Below are positions 52,458 to 59,810 of a DNA stretch of 64,000 bases, in pieces (positions within the stretch are counted from its first letter, which is position 1; each line of letters opens with the position of its first letter). A model generated the notes under the pieces. The model saw only the letters and a program-made list of their open reading frames with translations. It ran no database searches and was not told the DNA's origin. The translations under genes were made by a program, and so were the position numbers. Source of the DNA: Geovibrio ferrireducens (GTDB lineage: Bacteria > Chrysiogenota > Deferribacteres > Deferribacterales > Geovibrionaceae); the NCBI RefSeq assembly GCF_026226615.1, contig NZ_JAJAPB010000001.1, positions 124,001-188,000 on the forward strand, in the 5' to 3' direction.

Positions 52458-52745
52458 ATGTCCATAACCGATAAAGACGTAAGGCACATAGCCAAGCTTG
52501 CCCGTCTGAAAGTTGATGACGCGGAAGTTGAGAAGCTCGCAGATGAACTGGGTTCCATTCTCGGCTACATAAAAAAGCTTGAGGAGCTTGACGTGGCGGG
52601 TGTTGAGCCCACATCTCACGTCCTTGATCTTTACAGCGTAACGAGAGCGGACGAAGCCAGACCCTCCCTCGGCACGGAAAGAGCCCTCGCAAACGCTCCC
52701 GAAGCCGAACACGGCCATTTCAAGGTTCCGAGAGTGATAGAATGA
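52458..52745 (+). CDS. gatC: Asp/Glu-tRNA amidotransferase subunit C
   Basis: A 95-residue subunit of GatCAB, which converts misacylated Glu-tRNA(Gln) and Asp-tRNA(Asn) to the correct products. MSITDKDVRHIAKLARLKVD, LGSILGYIKKLEELDVAGVE, PTSHVLDLYSVTRADEARPS are standard. ATG 52458 follows AAGGGG by 9 nt and matches the family start; the 14-codon extension upstream has poor spacing. Its last 12 nt (GTGATAGAATGA) recur at 52823-52834, spanning the gatA start. Confidence 0.95.
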   Translation: MSITDKDVRHIAKLARLKVDDAEVEKLADELGSILGYIKKLEELDVAGVEPTSHVLDLYSVTRADEARPSLGTERALANAPEAEHGHFKVPRVIE

Positions 52746-52834
52746 CCGGGGCTGCTGACGCAGGTAAAAAACCCGGTTTCTTTGAAAGGAGTCTGAGAAA
52801 ACAAGACCTTACTTTTAACATGGTGATAGAATGA
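52734..52834 (+). repeat. 12-bp direct repeat flanking a 77-bp insert at the gatC/gatA junction
   Basis: GTGATAGAATGA occurs at 52734-52745 (the last codons and stop of gatC) and again at 52823-52834 (over the gatA start). The 77 bp between them include CCGGGG...CCCGG, able to form a hairpin. The layout looks like an insertion with a 12-bp target duplication in what may have been an ATGA stop/start overlap. Confidence 0.7.
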
Positions 52835-54294
52835 GTATTTTAAGCATGACTCTCAAAGAAATGAGCACGGCTCTGAAAGATAAAAAACTTTCCTCGAAAG
52901 AGCTGGTTTCATTTTATTCAGACAGGATACAGAAGTATGACGGAGATCTTCAGGCTTTTCTGCATATCAACGAAAATGCCCTGAAACAGGCGGAAGAGAT
53001 TGATGCGAGAAGAGCGAAGGGCGAAAATCTCCCGGCTCTGGCGGGTATTCCCATAGCACTTAAAGATCTCATAGTGACTGATGACATGCCCACCACCTGC
53101 TCATCCCGCATACTGAAAAATTTCCGTGCGCCTTATAACGCCACAGTAACGGAACTGCTCAGAAAAGAGGGGATGGTTGTCCTCGGCAAGCTCAGCATGG
53201 ACGAGTTTGCTATGGGTTCCTCCAACGAAACCTCTTACTATAAACAGACACGCAACCCGTGGGATCTCTCCCGTGTTCCCGGCGGCTCAAGCGGCGGTTC
53301 TGCGGCCTCTGTTGCTGCGGGGCTCACCCCTGTTTCCCTCGGAAGCGATACGGGCGGCTCCATACGCCAGCCCGCCTCCCTCTGCGGAATAGTAGGCCTC
53401 AAACCCACATACGGCACAGTTTCCCGTTTCGGGCTCATCGCCTTCGCCTCCAGCCTTGACCAGATAGGCACATTCTCCCGCTCAGCGGAAGACGGCGCAA
53501 TGGTGCTTTCCGCAATCGCAGGGCATGACCCTAAGGACTCCACATCCGCTCCTGTTGCGAAGAAAGACTACACCCTTGATCTCACAGGCTATGTGAAAGG
53601 GCTTAAGATAGGCATACCCACGGAGTTTTTCGCAGAAGGGCTCGACCCCGTGGTGAAAGCCAGAGTGGAAGCGGGAATAGCCAAGCTCAGGGAACTGGGC
53701 TGCGAACCTGTGGAAATAAGCATGCCCCATACAGATTACGCCGTATCTGTTTACTACATAATCGCCACAGCGGAAGCCTCAAGCAACCTTGCCCGCTTTG
53801 ACGGCGTGAAATACGGCTACAGAGCCGAGAGCGAAAACCTGTACGACATGTACACAGCGACCCGCTCAGAAGGCTTCGGGGCGGAGGTCAAACGCAGGAT
53901 AATGCTCGGAACATACGTGCTCAGCGCAGGCTATTATGATGCATACTACATAAAAGCACAAAAGGTGCGTACGCTGATTAAGCAGGACTTTGAAAAGGCA
54001 TTCGAGAAAGTGGACGCCATCATCTGCCCCACCTCCCCCTCGACCGCTTTTAAATTCGGCGAGAAGTCATCCAACCCCCTTGAGATGTACCTGAGCGATA
54101 TATACACCATCTCCCTGAACCTCTACGGCGGCTGCGGACTCTCTGTCCCATGCGGATTTGACGGCAAGGGGCTCCCCGTGGGGATGCAGATCCTCGGCAA
54201 GTATTTCGAGGAAGGAAAAATAATGAACATAGCCCACGCCTTTCAGCAGGCCTCAGGCGTATCAACTGACGTACCCGAAGGATTTAAGGAATAG
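52831..54294 (+). CDS. gatA: Asp/Glu-tRNA amidotransferase subunit A
   Basis: A 487-residue amidase-signature enzyme. The Ser-cisSer-Lys triad is visible: Lys in IPIALKDLIVT, Ser in PGGSSGGSAASVAAG, Ser in GSDTGGSIRQPASLCG. It releases ammonia from glutamine and passes it to GatB. The length matches the family. GGTGATAGA lies just before the ATG and may serve as the ribosome-binding site; it comes from the 12-bp duplication. Confidence 0.96.
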   Translation: MSILSMTLKEMSTALKDKKLSSKELVSFYSDRIQKYDGDLQAFLHINENALKQAEEIDARRAKGENLPALAGIPIALKDLIVTDDMPTTCSSRILKNFRAPYNATVTELLRKEGMVVLGKLSMDEFAMGSSNETSYYKQTRNPWDLSRVPGGSSGGSAASVAAGLTPVSLGSDTGGSIRQPASLCGIVGLKPTYGTVSRFGLIAFASSLDQIGTFSRSAEDGAMVLSAIAGHDPKDSTSAPVAKKDYTLDLTGYVKGLKIGIPTEFFAEGLDPVVKARVEAGIAKLRELGCEPVEISMPHTDYAVSVYYIIATAEASSNLARFDGVKYGYRAESENLYDMYTATRSEGFGAEVKRRIMLGTYVLSAGYYDAYYIKAQKVRTLIKQDFEKAFEKVDAIICPTSPSTAFKFGEKSSNPLEMYLSDIYTISLNLYGGCGLSVPCGFDGKGLPVGMQILGKYFEEGKIMNIAHAFQQASGVSTDVPEGFKE

Positions 54295-54297
54295 ATC

Positions 54298-55737
54298 ATG
54301 AAATACGAAGCTGTCATAGGGCTTGAGGTACACGCTCAGCTCTCAACAAAATCAAAAATATTCTGCTCCTGCTCCACCGCCTTCGGAGCGGAAGCAAACT
54401 CGCAGGTATGCCCCATATGCCTCGGTATGCCCGGCACACTCCCCGTGCTGAACGAAAAGGTTGTGGAATATACTGTCAAGGCGGGGCTCGCCGTGGGATG
54501 CCGCATTGCGGAGAAAAGCATTTTCGCCCGCAAGAACTACTTCTACCCCGACCTGCCGAAAAACTATCAGATCTCACAGTATGAGCTGCCCACATGCATC
54601 GGCGGCGAAGTGCACATAGAGCTTGAGGACGGAAGCAAAAAGGTAATCAGCCTCACCCGAATCCACATAGAAGAGGATGCGGGCAAATCCATCCACGGTG
54701 AAAACCTCGGTTCCGCAGGAAACAGCTTCATAGACCTCAACCGCACGGGAACACCCCTTATGGAGATAGTCTCCGAGCCGGACATGAGAACCGGCGAAGA
54801 AGCCAGAGCCTACCTCACAAAGCTCAAATCCATACTGAAATATCTGGATATTGCAGACTGCAACATGGAGGAGGGTTCACTCCGCTGTGACGCAAACGTC
54901 TCCATACGTCCTGTCGGTCAGCAGGAACTCGGAACCAAGGCAGAGATCAAGAACATGAACTCCTTCCGCAACGTGCAGAAGGCGATAGAATACGAAATAC
55001 GCCGTCAGGAAAAGGTTCTGAACGAGGGCGGACGCATTGTACAGGAAACAAGGCTCTGGGATGCGGCAAAAGGGATCACCGTCTCCATGCGCAGCAAGGA
55101 GGAGGCGAACGACTACCGCTACTTCCCCGACCCTGACCTTGTGCCCATTGTCCTCAATGCGGACTATGTGGAAGCCGTGCGCGCCACGCTCCCCGAACTG
55201 CCCGATGCGAAGATGGCACGCTTCATGAGCGAATACGCACTGCCTGAGCACGATGCCATAGCCCTCACAGCGGAAAAGGCATACGCGGACTACTTTGAGG
55301 AAGCACTCAAAGGCTTCAATAACCCGAAAATGATCGCAAACTGGATCCTCTCAGAAGTGCTCAGCACACTGAACGAAAAACAATGCGGCATATCAGATGC
55401 GGGCATATCCCCATCCCAGCTTGCGGAACTGGTAAGCCTGATAGACAGCGGCAAAATCAGCGGCAAAATAGCCAAAGACGTTTACAAAGCCGTTATAGAC
55501 TCAGGCAAAAACCCCGCCAAAATTGTTGAGGAACAGGGGCTGGTGCAGAACTCCGACTCCGGCGAGCTTGAGGCGATCGTGCAACAGGTCATAGACTCAA
55601 GCCCCGCAGAAGCCGAAAGATATAAAAACGGCGAAAAACGCCTACAGGGGTTCTTCGTCGGACAGGTTATGAAACTCTCAAAAGGGAAAGCAAACCCGCA
55701 GATGGTAAACGATATTATCGCTAAACTTCTGGGATAA
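54298..55737 (+). CDS. gatB: Asp/Glu-tRNA amidotransferase subunit B
   Basis: A 479-residue kinase and tRNA-binding subunit. YEAVIGLEVHAQLSTKSKIF, CPICLGMPGTLPVLN, FARKNYFYPDLPKNYQISQY, GSLRCDANVSIRP and the C-terminal YqeY-like tail (GKANPQMVNDIIAKLLG) are typical. The cysteines near residues 20-42 and others may bind zinc. It starts 3 nt after the gatA stop. Presence of GatCAB implies that GlnRS and/or AsnRS is missing from the genome, which is inference. Confidence 0.97.
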   Translation: MKYEAVIGLEVHAQLSTKSKIFCSCSTAFGAEANSQVCPICLGMPGTLPVLNEKVVEYTVKAGLAVGCRIAEKSIFARKNYFYPDLPKNYQISQYELPTCIGGEVHIELEDGSKKVISLTRIHIEEDAGKSIHGENLGSAGNSFIDLNRTGTPLMEIVSEPDMRTGEEARAYLTKLKSILKYLDIADCNMEEGSLRCDANVSIRPVGQQELGTKAEIKNMNSFRNVQKAIEYEIRRQEKVLNEGGRIVQETRLWDAAKGITVSMRSKEEANDYRYFPDPDLVPIVLNADYVEAVRATLPELPDAKMARFMSEYALPEHDAIALTAEKAYADYFEEALKGFNNPKMIANWILSEVLSTLNEKQCGISDAGISPSQLAELVSLIDSGKISGKIAKDVYKAVIDSGKNPAKIVEEQGLVQNSDSGELEAIVQQVIDSSPAEAERYKNGEKRLQGFFVGQVMKLSKGKANPQMVNDIIAKLLG

Positions 55738-55762
55738 CCCAGTTATTCCCTAAACTGAAAGC

Positions 55763-55790
55763 ACCCTTTCTTTAAAGAAAAAGAAAGGGT
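55763..55790 (+). terminator. Hairpin after gatB
   Basis: ACCCTTTCTT (55763-55772) pairs with AAGAAAGGGT (55781-55790) across an 8-nt loop. It lies 26 nt after the gatB stop; no T-run follows, but the stem is long. Confidence 0.6.
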
Positions 55791-55792
55791 AC

Positions 55793-55892
55793 TCTCAGAC
55801 TCTCTCCCCAAGAAACTTGTTCCTGCGTAAGCAGTTCCGTTTTTTGGGAAGAGTTTGAGAAACACTTTTTTCCGTAAAAAAGGGGTTTCTCA
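55793..55892. repeat. Structured intergenic element (nested hairpins)
   Basis: CTCAGACTCT near 55793 can pair with AGAGTTTGAG near 55850. Inside it CTGC-GTAA-GCAG (55823-55834) forms a GNRA-type tetraloop hairpin. It is followed by TGAGAAAC...CTTTTTT-CCGT-AAAAAAG...GTTTCTCA (55856-55892). The last hairpin resembles the one at 429-454. It may be a dispersed repeat or a small structured RNA. Confidence 0.45.
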
Positions 55893-55944
55893 TAATAAAA
55901 ACCTTACAGGAACTCTCTATAAATAAAACCACACAGGTGATTTT

Positions 55945-56349
55945 ATGCTGGAAAAGATTGATCACATCGGAATAGCGGTCAGGAATCTGGACGAGGCGCT
56001 GAAATTTTACGGTGTCATGGGTGCGGGTGCTGATCATTTTGAGGAAGTCCCCACTCAGAAGGTGCGTGTGGCGTTCATCAATGTCGGCGGCGTGAACATT
56101 GAGCTTCTGGAGCCCACGAGTGAGGAGAGCCCCATCGCCAAGTATCTTGAAAAGAAGGGCGAGGGCATCCACCACATAGCCTACAGGGTTCCCTGTGTAA
56201 AAACCGCTCTGGACAAGCTCAGGTCTGAGGGGATAAAGCTCATTGACGAGGAGCCCAAACCCGGCGCTCACGGAATGCAGATAGCCTTTGTTCACCCTAA
56301 AAGCGTGAACGGTGTCCTGACGGAGCTTTCGCAGGAAGGTGCTCATTAA
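55945..56349 (+). CDS. mce: Methylmalonyl-CoA epimerase
   Basis: A 134-residue VOC-fold metalloenzyme that interconverts (R)- and (S)-methylmalonyl-CoA. IDHIGIAVRNLDEALKFY (metal His7), KVRVAFINVGGVNIELLEPT, GEGIHHIAYRV (second metal His), GAHGMQIAFVHPKSVNGVLT (Glu/His region) are standard. AGGTGA precedes the ATG. The mutase is not in the window; btuR at 27.3 kb could supply its cofactor. The LysO-like genes follow 3 nt after its stop, so it leads an operon with an unrelated transporter. Confidence 0.95.
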   Translation: MLEKIDHIGIAVRNLDEALKFYGVMGAGADHFEEVPTQKVRVAFINVGGVNIELLEPTSEESPIAKYLEKKGEGIHHIAYRVPCVKTALDKLRSEGIKLIDEEPKPGAHGMQIAFVHPKSVNGVLTELSQEGAH

Positions 56350-56352
56350 GCT

Positions 56353-56625
56353 ATGCTGTACTACATTCTGGCGGTCATAGCCGGGCTGATTCCGTCTCTT
56401 TTTCTGCCTGAGGGTTACCACGGGCGTGTGCGGAGGCATCTTTTCACATTCAGCCTTGTGGGATTACTGTTTTTTATGGGCGTAAACCTCGGCAAAGACC
56501 CGCATATACTTGAAAAATTAGCTGATTTCGGACTTACGTCCTTTATCATATCCGTATTTGTCATAGTTTTCAGCGTGGCGTTTGTCCTGCTGTTTGTTCG
56601 TTTATTCGGTAAAAAAGAATGCTGA
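56353..56625 (+). CDS. LysO-like exporter, N-terminal part as a separate gene
   Basis: A 90-residue membrane protein of three helices (LYYILAVIAGLIPSLFLP, RHLFTFSLVGLLFFMGVNLG, SFIISVFVIVFSVAFVLLFV). It corresponds to the first part of LysO/YbjE, the DUF340 lysine exporter of about 299 residues in E. coli. GVNLGKDPHILEKL is typical. It overlaps the next gene by 7 nt; together they make about 287 residues. Since both have their own starts and the reading frames are clean, this is probably a natural two-subunit form rather than a fresh frameshift. Confidence 0.75.
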   Translation: MLYYILAVIAGLIPSLFLPEGYHGRVRRHLFTFSLVGLLFFMGVNLGKDPHILEKLADFGLTSFIISVFVIVFSVAFVLLFVRLFGKKEC

Positions 56626-57212
56626 TAGTGCTTGTTGCTTCTGTTTTTGCAGGGGCTTTTCTTTCTTTCAACGGTCTTCTCCCTGAGGTGCTTGTCAATA
56701 ACAACGGCATGCTGGTGGAGGCGATGCTTTATCTCATGCTGTTTCTCATAGGCTTTGATCTGGGCACTTCCAGAGCCGGGCTTAAGGCCACCCTCAAGCC
56801 GGACAGATACCTTATCATTGTCCCTGCGGGGACAATAGCCGGAACCATATTCGGCGGTTTCCTCTGTTCGTTCGTGATTAAGCTCTCCGCTATGGACGCT
56901 ATGGCGGTAGCTTCGGGCTTCGGGTGGTATTCGTTTTCGGCGGTTATACTGGCCAAGGTGAAAAGTGCGGAACTAGGCGCTATCGCCTTCCTTTCAAATG
57001 TTATCAGAGAGAGCCTGACCCTTGTCTGTGTGCCTTTCATAGCGAAATACTTCGGTCAGTATGCGGCAATTGCTCCGGGCGGGGCTACCACCATGGATGT
57101 TACTCTGCCGGTGATAGAGAAGTTCGCGGGAAGACGCGCGGCACTCATCGGCTTTGTACAGGGGGTTGTGCTGACCACCCTGACACCATTTATCATCCAG
57201 CTTTTTATCTGA
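56619..57212 (+). CDS. LysO-like exporter, C-terminal part as a separate gene
   Basis: A 197-residue membrane protein with six or so helices. FLIGFDLGTSRAGLKATLKP, ASGFGWYSFSAVILAKVKSA, ELGAIAFLSNVIRESLTLV and PGGATTMDVTLPVIEKFAGR match the C-terminal part of the LysO/DUF340 family. The family exports lysine and its toxic analogue thialysine. It overlaps the N-terminal gene, so the two products should assemble in the inner membrane. Substrate is inferred from the family. Confidence 0.82.
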   Translation: MLIVLVASVFAGAFLSFNGLLPEVLVNNNGMLVEAMLYLMLFLIGFDLGTSRAGLKATLKPDRYLIIVPAGTIAGTIFGGFLCSFVIKLSAMDAMAVASGFGWYSFSAVILAKVKSAELGAIAFLSNVIRESLTLVCVPFIAKYFGQYAAIAPGGATTMDVTLPVIEKFAGRRAALIGFVQGVVLTTLTPFIIQLFI

Positions 57213-57256
57213 CCGCAGCCTTTTACGCATAAATGTAATTATTCACATACGTTCTA

Positions 57257-57299
57257 TCAACACCTCTGTTAGAATTATTTATAAATTTAATAGAGGTGT
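57257..57299 (+). promoter_or_regulatory. Promoter with flanking inverted repeat before the lipoprotein gene
   Basis: ACACCTCT (57260-57267) and AGAGGTGT (57292-57299) are inverted arms. They span TCAACA (57257-57262), a 17-nt spacer, TATAAA (57280-57285). The right arm contains the GAGG ribosome-binding site of the gene at 57303, so the repeat could act as an operator or, if transcribed from upstream, hide that site in a hairpin. Confidence 0.45.
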
Positions 57300-57302
57300 G
57301 TG

Positions 57303-58283
57303 ATGCGGTATTTCAGAATTTTATTAATAGTGCTCTCAGTATCAGTGCTTTCTGCATGCAACAGCGGAAGCAGTTCATCGGAAACCGGCGGCACGGGCAG
57401 CACCGGTTACTCCCCTGCGGACATGGCGGGAGTCTGGAACGTAAGCGGCTTCGGAAGCGACCCGGACATCTTCATTGACAGAGGTGAACTCACTTACAGT
57501 TCAAACGGAAATGTCAGCAGCACTCTCAGCAGCAGACAGGCGGGAACCAGCTACACGGTGGAGGTTATCAATGACGGTTCCAGAGTCGATATGATTATCT
57601 CACCGGAAATGACAATACCGGGAACCGGCGGCGCATCGGATGATAACCTGTATTACGGCTTCCTTGACCACGGCAAAACGATCATTCCCTATTTCAATGA
57701 GTACGAATACAGAAAATACTTTCTGGGTCTTGAACTGAAAAGAGGTTCAGCATATAACATCAGTGATTTACAGGGTGAATGGGAGTTTGTAGCCATTTCA
57801 TATTCCGGTATTCAATGGTTTGCGAAGGGAGCAGTAACGGCGGGTGCGGACGGAACATTCACAGGCTCGCTCACGAACAATTCCGAAGTGACATCAGCTT
57901 TCAGCGGAACCTTCGGTATTGACAGCACCGGTCTTGTCACAATGGAGGAGACCTACGGGCTGATCGGCTGGATGGATGCAGGGAAAACTGTCTTTACGCT
58001 GAGCTATTATGATGAGGATTCCCCTCAGCTTCAGCGTTACTATGTGTTCGCGAAAAAGCCATCTTCTGTTTCCCCTGCGGATTTTCAGACCACATGGTCA
58101 TCCCTGTCGATGAACTTCATCACAATGTACAGAGGCTGGTCATCGGTTTCATACGGCATTGAACCGGACGATGACTGCATTGTAGATTCTGACAAAACAT
58201 TTCAGGCCTGTGTGAGAGATGACGGCGGACAGATTCTTGAACTGCGTGTGCGCAATGTGAAAAACCGGAGCATGTTTCAGTGA
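57303..58283 (+). CDS. Lipoprotein of unknown function
   Basis: A 326-residue lipoprotein: signal peptide with lipobox VLSAC (Cys near residue 19), a Ser/Gly/Thr-rich linker, then two or three beta-rich units starting PADMAGVWNVSGFGS, ISDLQGEWEFVAISY and SPADFQTTWSSLS, reminiscent of lipocalin-like repeats (the W at the start of each unit). I do not recognise the family. The start ATG 57303 has GAGG 6 nt upstream. It is convergent with the collagen-like lipoprotein gene and shares a terminator with it. Confidence 0.8.
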   Translation: MRYFRILLIVLSVSVLSACNSGSSSSETGGTGSTGYSPADMAGVWNVSGFGSDPDIFIDRGELTYSSNGNVSSTLSSRQAGTSYTVEVINDGSRVDMIISPEMTIPGTGGASDDNLYYGFLDHGKTIIPYFNEYEYRKYFLGLELKRGSAYNISDLQGEWEFVAISYSGIQWFAKGAVTAGADGTFTGSLTNNSEVTSAFSGTFGIDSTGLVTMEETYGLIGWMDAGKTVFTLSYYDEDSPQLQRYYVFAKKPSSVSPADFQTTWSSLSMNFITMYRGWSSVSYGIEPDDDCIVDSDKTFQACVRDDGGQILELRVRNVKNRSMFQ

Positions 58284-58291
58284 TTAAAAAA

Positions 58292-58319
58292 GGCTGATAC
58301 GGCAGAAACCGTATCAGCC
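58292..58319. terminator. Bidirectional terminator between two lipoprotein genes
   Basis: GGCTGATACGG (58292-58302) pairs perfectly with CCGTATCAGCC (58309-58319). A6 lies before it and a T-rich tail after it. Confidence 0.9.
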
Positions 58320-58325
58320 GTCTGT

Positions 58326-59015
58326 TTAGTTTCTTGAAACCAGAAGAGAGACTGCCCCGTCAGAGCTGTTTATCATAAGGTTAGCCTTAGGCGTTACATC
58401 AGCAAGCTGAACAGCATTGCTTGAATCGTTCACAAGAGACATAGTTACCGGAGCAGCAACCACATCTATTATGCCGAATCCGCTTATCTGCCCTGTGCTC
58501 AGAAGGCCGGCAGACGCGATGTTATCCCCTTGTGAGGAGATGAGCGCGAAGCTTACATCAGCCGTTGCAGTGTTGATAGGCCCGATAAGCCCGTCCGTTG
58601 AAACATTCCAGTTAACAATGTATCTGCCCGTTACATTAAAAGTCACTATGCCTGTAATACTGTTGTAACTGACGTTCCCTGCGGAATAAAGAACACTGTT
58701 GAAAACAACATTACTGCTGATTGCCACACTCACATCAGCCGAGTAAACCGGAGCTGCAAGAACATACGTCGCTCCGTCAGAACCTGCTGTTCCCTGTACA
58801 CCCTGAGGGCCTGCCGGGCCTGTTGGGCCAGGTTCACCCTGTTCTCCCTGCGGTCCCGCCGGACCTACTGGACCCTGAATACCTGCTGCTCCCGGTGCTC
58901 CTGCTTCACCCTGTTCTCCGACAACACCCTGTACACCGTCACTTCCGTCATCCCCGCTGCATCCGTAAACAAACAGACTCACAGCAATCAACAAGCATAA
59001 AAGCAGTTTTCTCAT
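58326..59015 (-). CDS. Collagen-like repeat lipoprotein
   Basis: A 229-residue surface protein. The signal peptide ends in lipobox VYGC (Cys19). Residues about 24-83 are 20 unbroken Gly-X-Y triplets (for example [20 protein letters not shown]), able to form a collagen triple helix. The last 145 residues are beta-rich ([36 protein letters not shown]), like the C1q/BclA-type trimerisation heads of bacterial collagen-like proteins. ATG 59015 follows GAGGTG; the longer frame is not needed. The protein is probably a trimer anchored to the outer membrane by three lipids. Its role (adhesion, shielding) is unknown. Confidence 0.88.
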   Translation of the reverse strand: MRKLLLCLLIAVSLFVYGCSGDDGSDGVQGVVGEQGEAGAPGAAGIQGPVGPAGPQGEQGEPGPTGPAGPQGVQGTAGSDGATYVLAAPVYSADVSVAISSNVVFNSVLYSAGNVSYNSITGIVTFNVTGRYIVNWNVSTDGLIGPINTATADVSFALISSQGDNIASAGLLSTGQISGFGIIDVVAAPVTMSLVNDSSNAVQLADVTPKANLMINSSDGAVSLLVSRN

Positions 59016-59150
59016 CTGACACCTCGCAATAGATTGAATATGACTGACCTTTATTATCTTAACACATTTCAAACTGTTTTTTATATTTAACAGAAAGATA
59101 ATATTTTTTCCCTAATATTCGGTCATTGGTGAGTGGTTTTAAGAATACCT

Positions 59151-59186
59151 AGAGATTGCTTCACCCTTTCAGGGATTCGCAATGAC
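59151..59186 (+). repeat. Dispersed AGAGATTGCTTC...GCAATGAC repeat
   Basis: AGAGATTGCTTCACCC followed by GGGATTCGCAATGAC is an imperfect palindrome of the GTCATTGCGA...GCAATCTC type common in bacterial genomes. It is related to the element at 375-406. Confidence 0.6.
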
Positions 59187-59191
59187 ATAAA

Positions 59192-59505
59192 CGCTCCCAA
59201 GAAAGGGAGCGCGCCGTACGGTAGGAATTCAGGCACATGGACGTGCCCGTGGAGTGCGTACCGGGGAGCATGCAACTCCATGGTCGGAGTTGCGCCGTGC
59301 GTAGCGAAGCCGCATTCATTGCGGCGCGAGCGAGTGAAGAAACGGACAGGATGTACTGTTTCTGAATTATCATCAGCAAAGACGAAACGTAAGCGTAACC
59401 GGAGCAAAACATTCCCTAGGAAGGGAGTTGCGCCGTGCGTAGCGAAGCCGCATTTATGCGGCGCGAGCGTGTATGTCAAATTTCCATGGATGGAAAATTT
59501 GACAT
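59192..59505. repeat. Cluster of modular palindromic elements, copies C and D
   Basis: In order: CGCTCCC/GGGAGCG (59192-59211); GGCAC-ATGGAC-GTGCC (59232-59247); GCAACTCC-ATGGTC-GGAGTTGC (59272-59293); core with GCCGCA/TGCGGC (59309-59325); AGAAACGG-ACAGGATGTA-CTGTTTCT (59338-59363); a second core with GCCGCAT/ATGCGGC (59447-59462); and TTTCCA-TGGA-TGGAAA inside ATGTCAAA/TTTGACAT (59473-59505). The cores GCGCCGTGCGTAGCGAAGCC and GCGGCGCGAGCG are nearly identical to those at 85-125. Confidence 0.8.
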
Positions 59506-59519
59506 TATAAAATAAGAAA

Positions 59520-59543
59520 GGCGGCGCATTCAAATGCGCCGCC
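59520..59543 (-). terminator. rpsU terminator
   Basis: GGCGGCGCATT (59520-59530) pairs with AATGCGCCGCC (59533-59543). On the minus strand it is followed by CTTTCTTATTTT, a T-rich tail, so it should end the lon-rpsU transcript. Confidence 0.85.
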
Positions 59544-59575
59544 TTAAGTATAAAGACCGTTATACAACGGAAACT

Positions 59576-59803
59576 TTAATAGTACTTGTACTTTTCTTGA
59601 AGCTTTCTCTGAAGCTTCTGCTGCTTCCTTCTGGCTTTGAGAAGTTTCTTCCTGCGGACTTCCGTAGGTTTCTCATAGTAGGTGTGTTTTTTGATCTCTC
59701 TGATAAGACCTTCACGCTCTACTTTCTTCTTCAGAAGTTTGAGTGCGTAATCAACGTTATCGCCCTCAACCCTAACTGCTGCGTTAGTAGCCAAAGTAAT
59801 CAC
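59576..59803 (-). CDS. rpsU: 30S ribosomal protein S21
   Basis: A 75-residue basic protein. VDYALKLLKKKVEREGLIRE, then IKKHTYYEKPTEVRRKK, is S21, which helps initiation by aiding Shine-Dalgarno pairing. The frame opens at GTG 59803, only 7 nt after the lon stop; AAGGA then lies 1 nt before the GTG, which is too close. TTG at 59794 would have normal spacing and give a 72-residue protein, so the true start is uncertain. Placement directly behind lon suggests translation coupled to it. Confidence 0.93.
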   Translation of the reverse strand: MITLATNAAVRVEGDNVDYALKLLKKKVEREGLIREIKKHTYYEKPTEVRRKKLLKARRKQQKLQRKLQEKYKYY

Positions 59804-59810
59804 ATCCTTT

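Larger units (their letters stand above)
59016..59575. other. 560-bp gene-free region packed with repeats
   Basis: This holds the promoter side of the collagen-like gene, a dispersed repeat (59151-59186), a cluster of modular palindromes (59192-59505) and the rpsU terminator (59520-59543). Open frames on both strands here are made by the palindromes and do not look like proteins. Confidence 0.8.

Noticed and set aside
56353-57212. Frameshifted lysO pseudogene
   Set aside because: Both pieces have proper starts, a short overlap typical of this genome's coupled genes, and intact membrane segments; separate subunits are more likely.
58721-59032. Plus-strand proline-rich open frame opposite the collagen-like gene
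   Set aside because: It is the antisense shadow of Gly-X-Y codons, which automatically read as Pro- and Leu-rich on the other strand.
59133-59510. Plus- and minus-strand frames of 125-136 codons over the palindrome cluster
   Set aside because: They repeat the same peptide because the palindromes repeat; no ribosome-binding sites or domain features.
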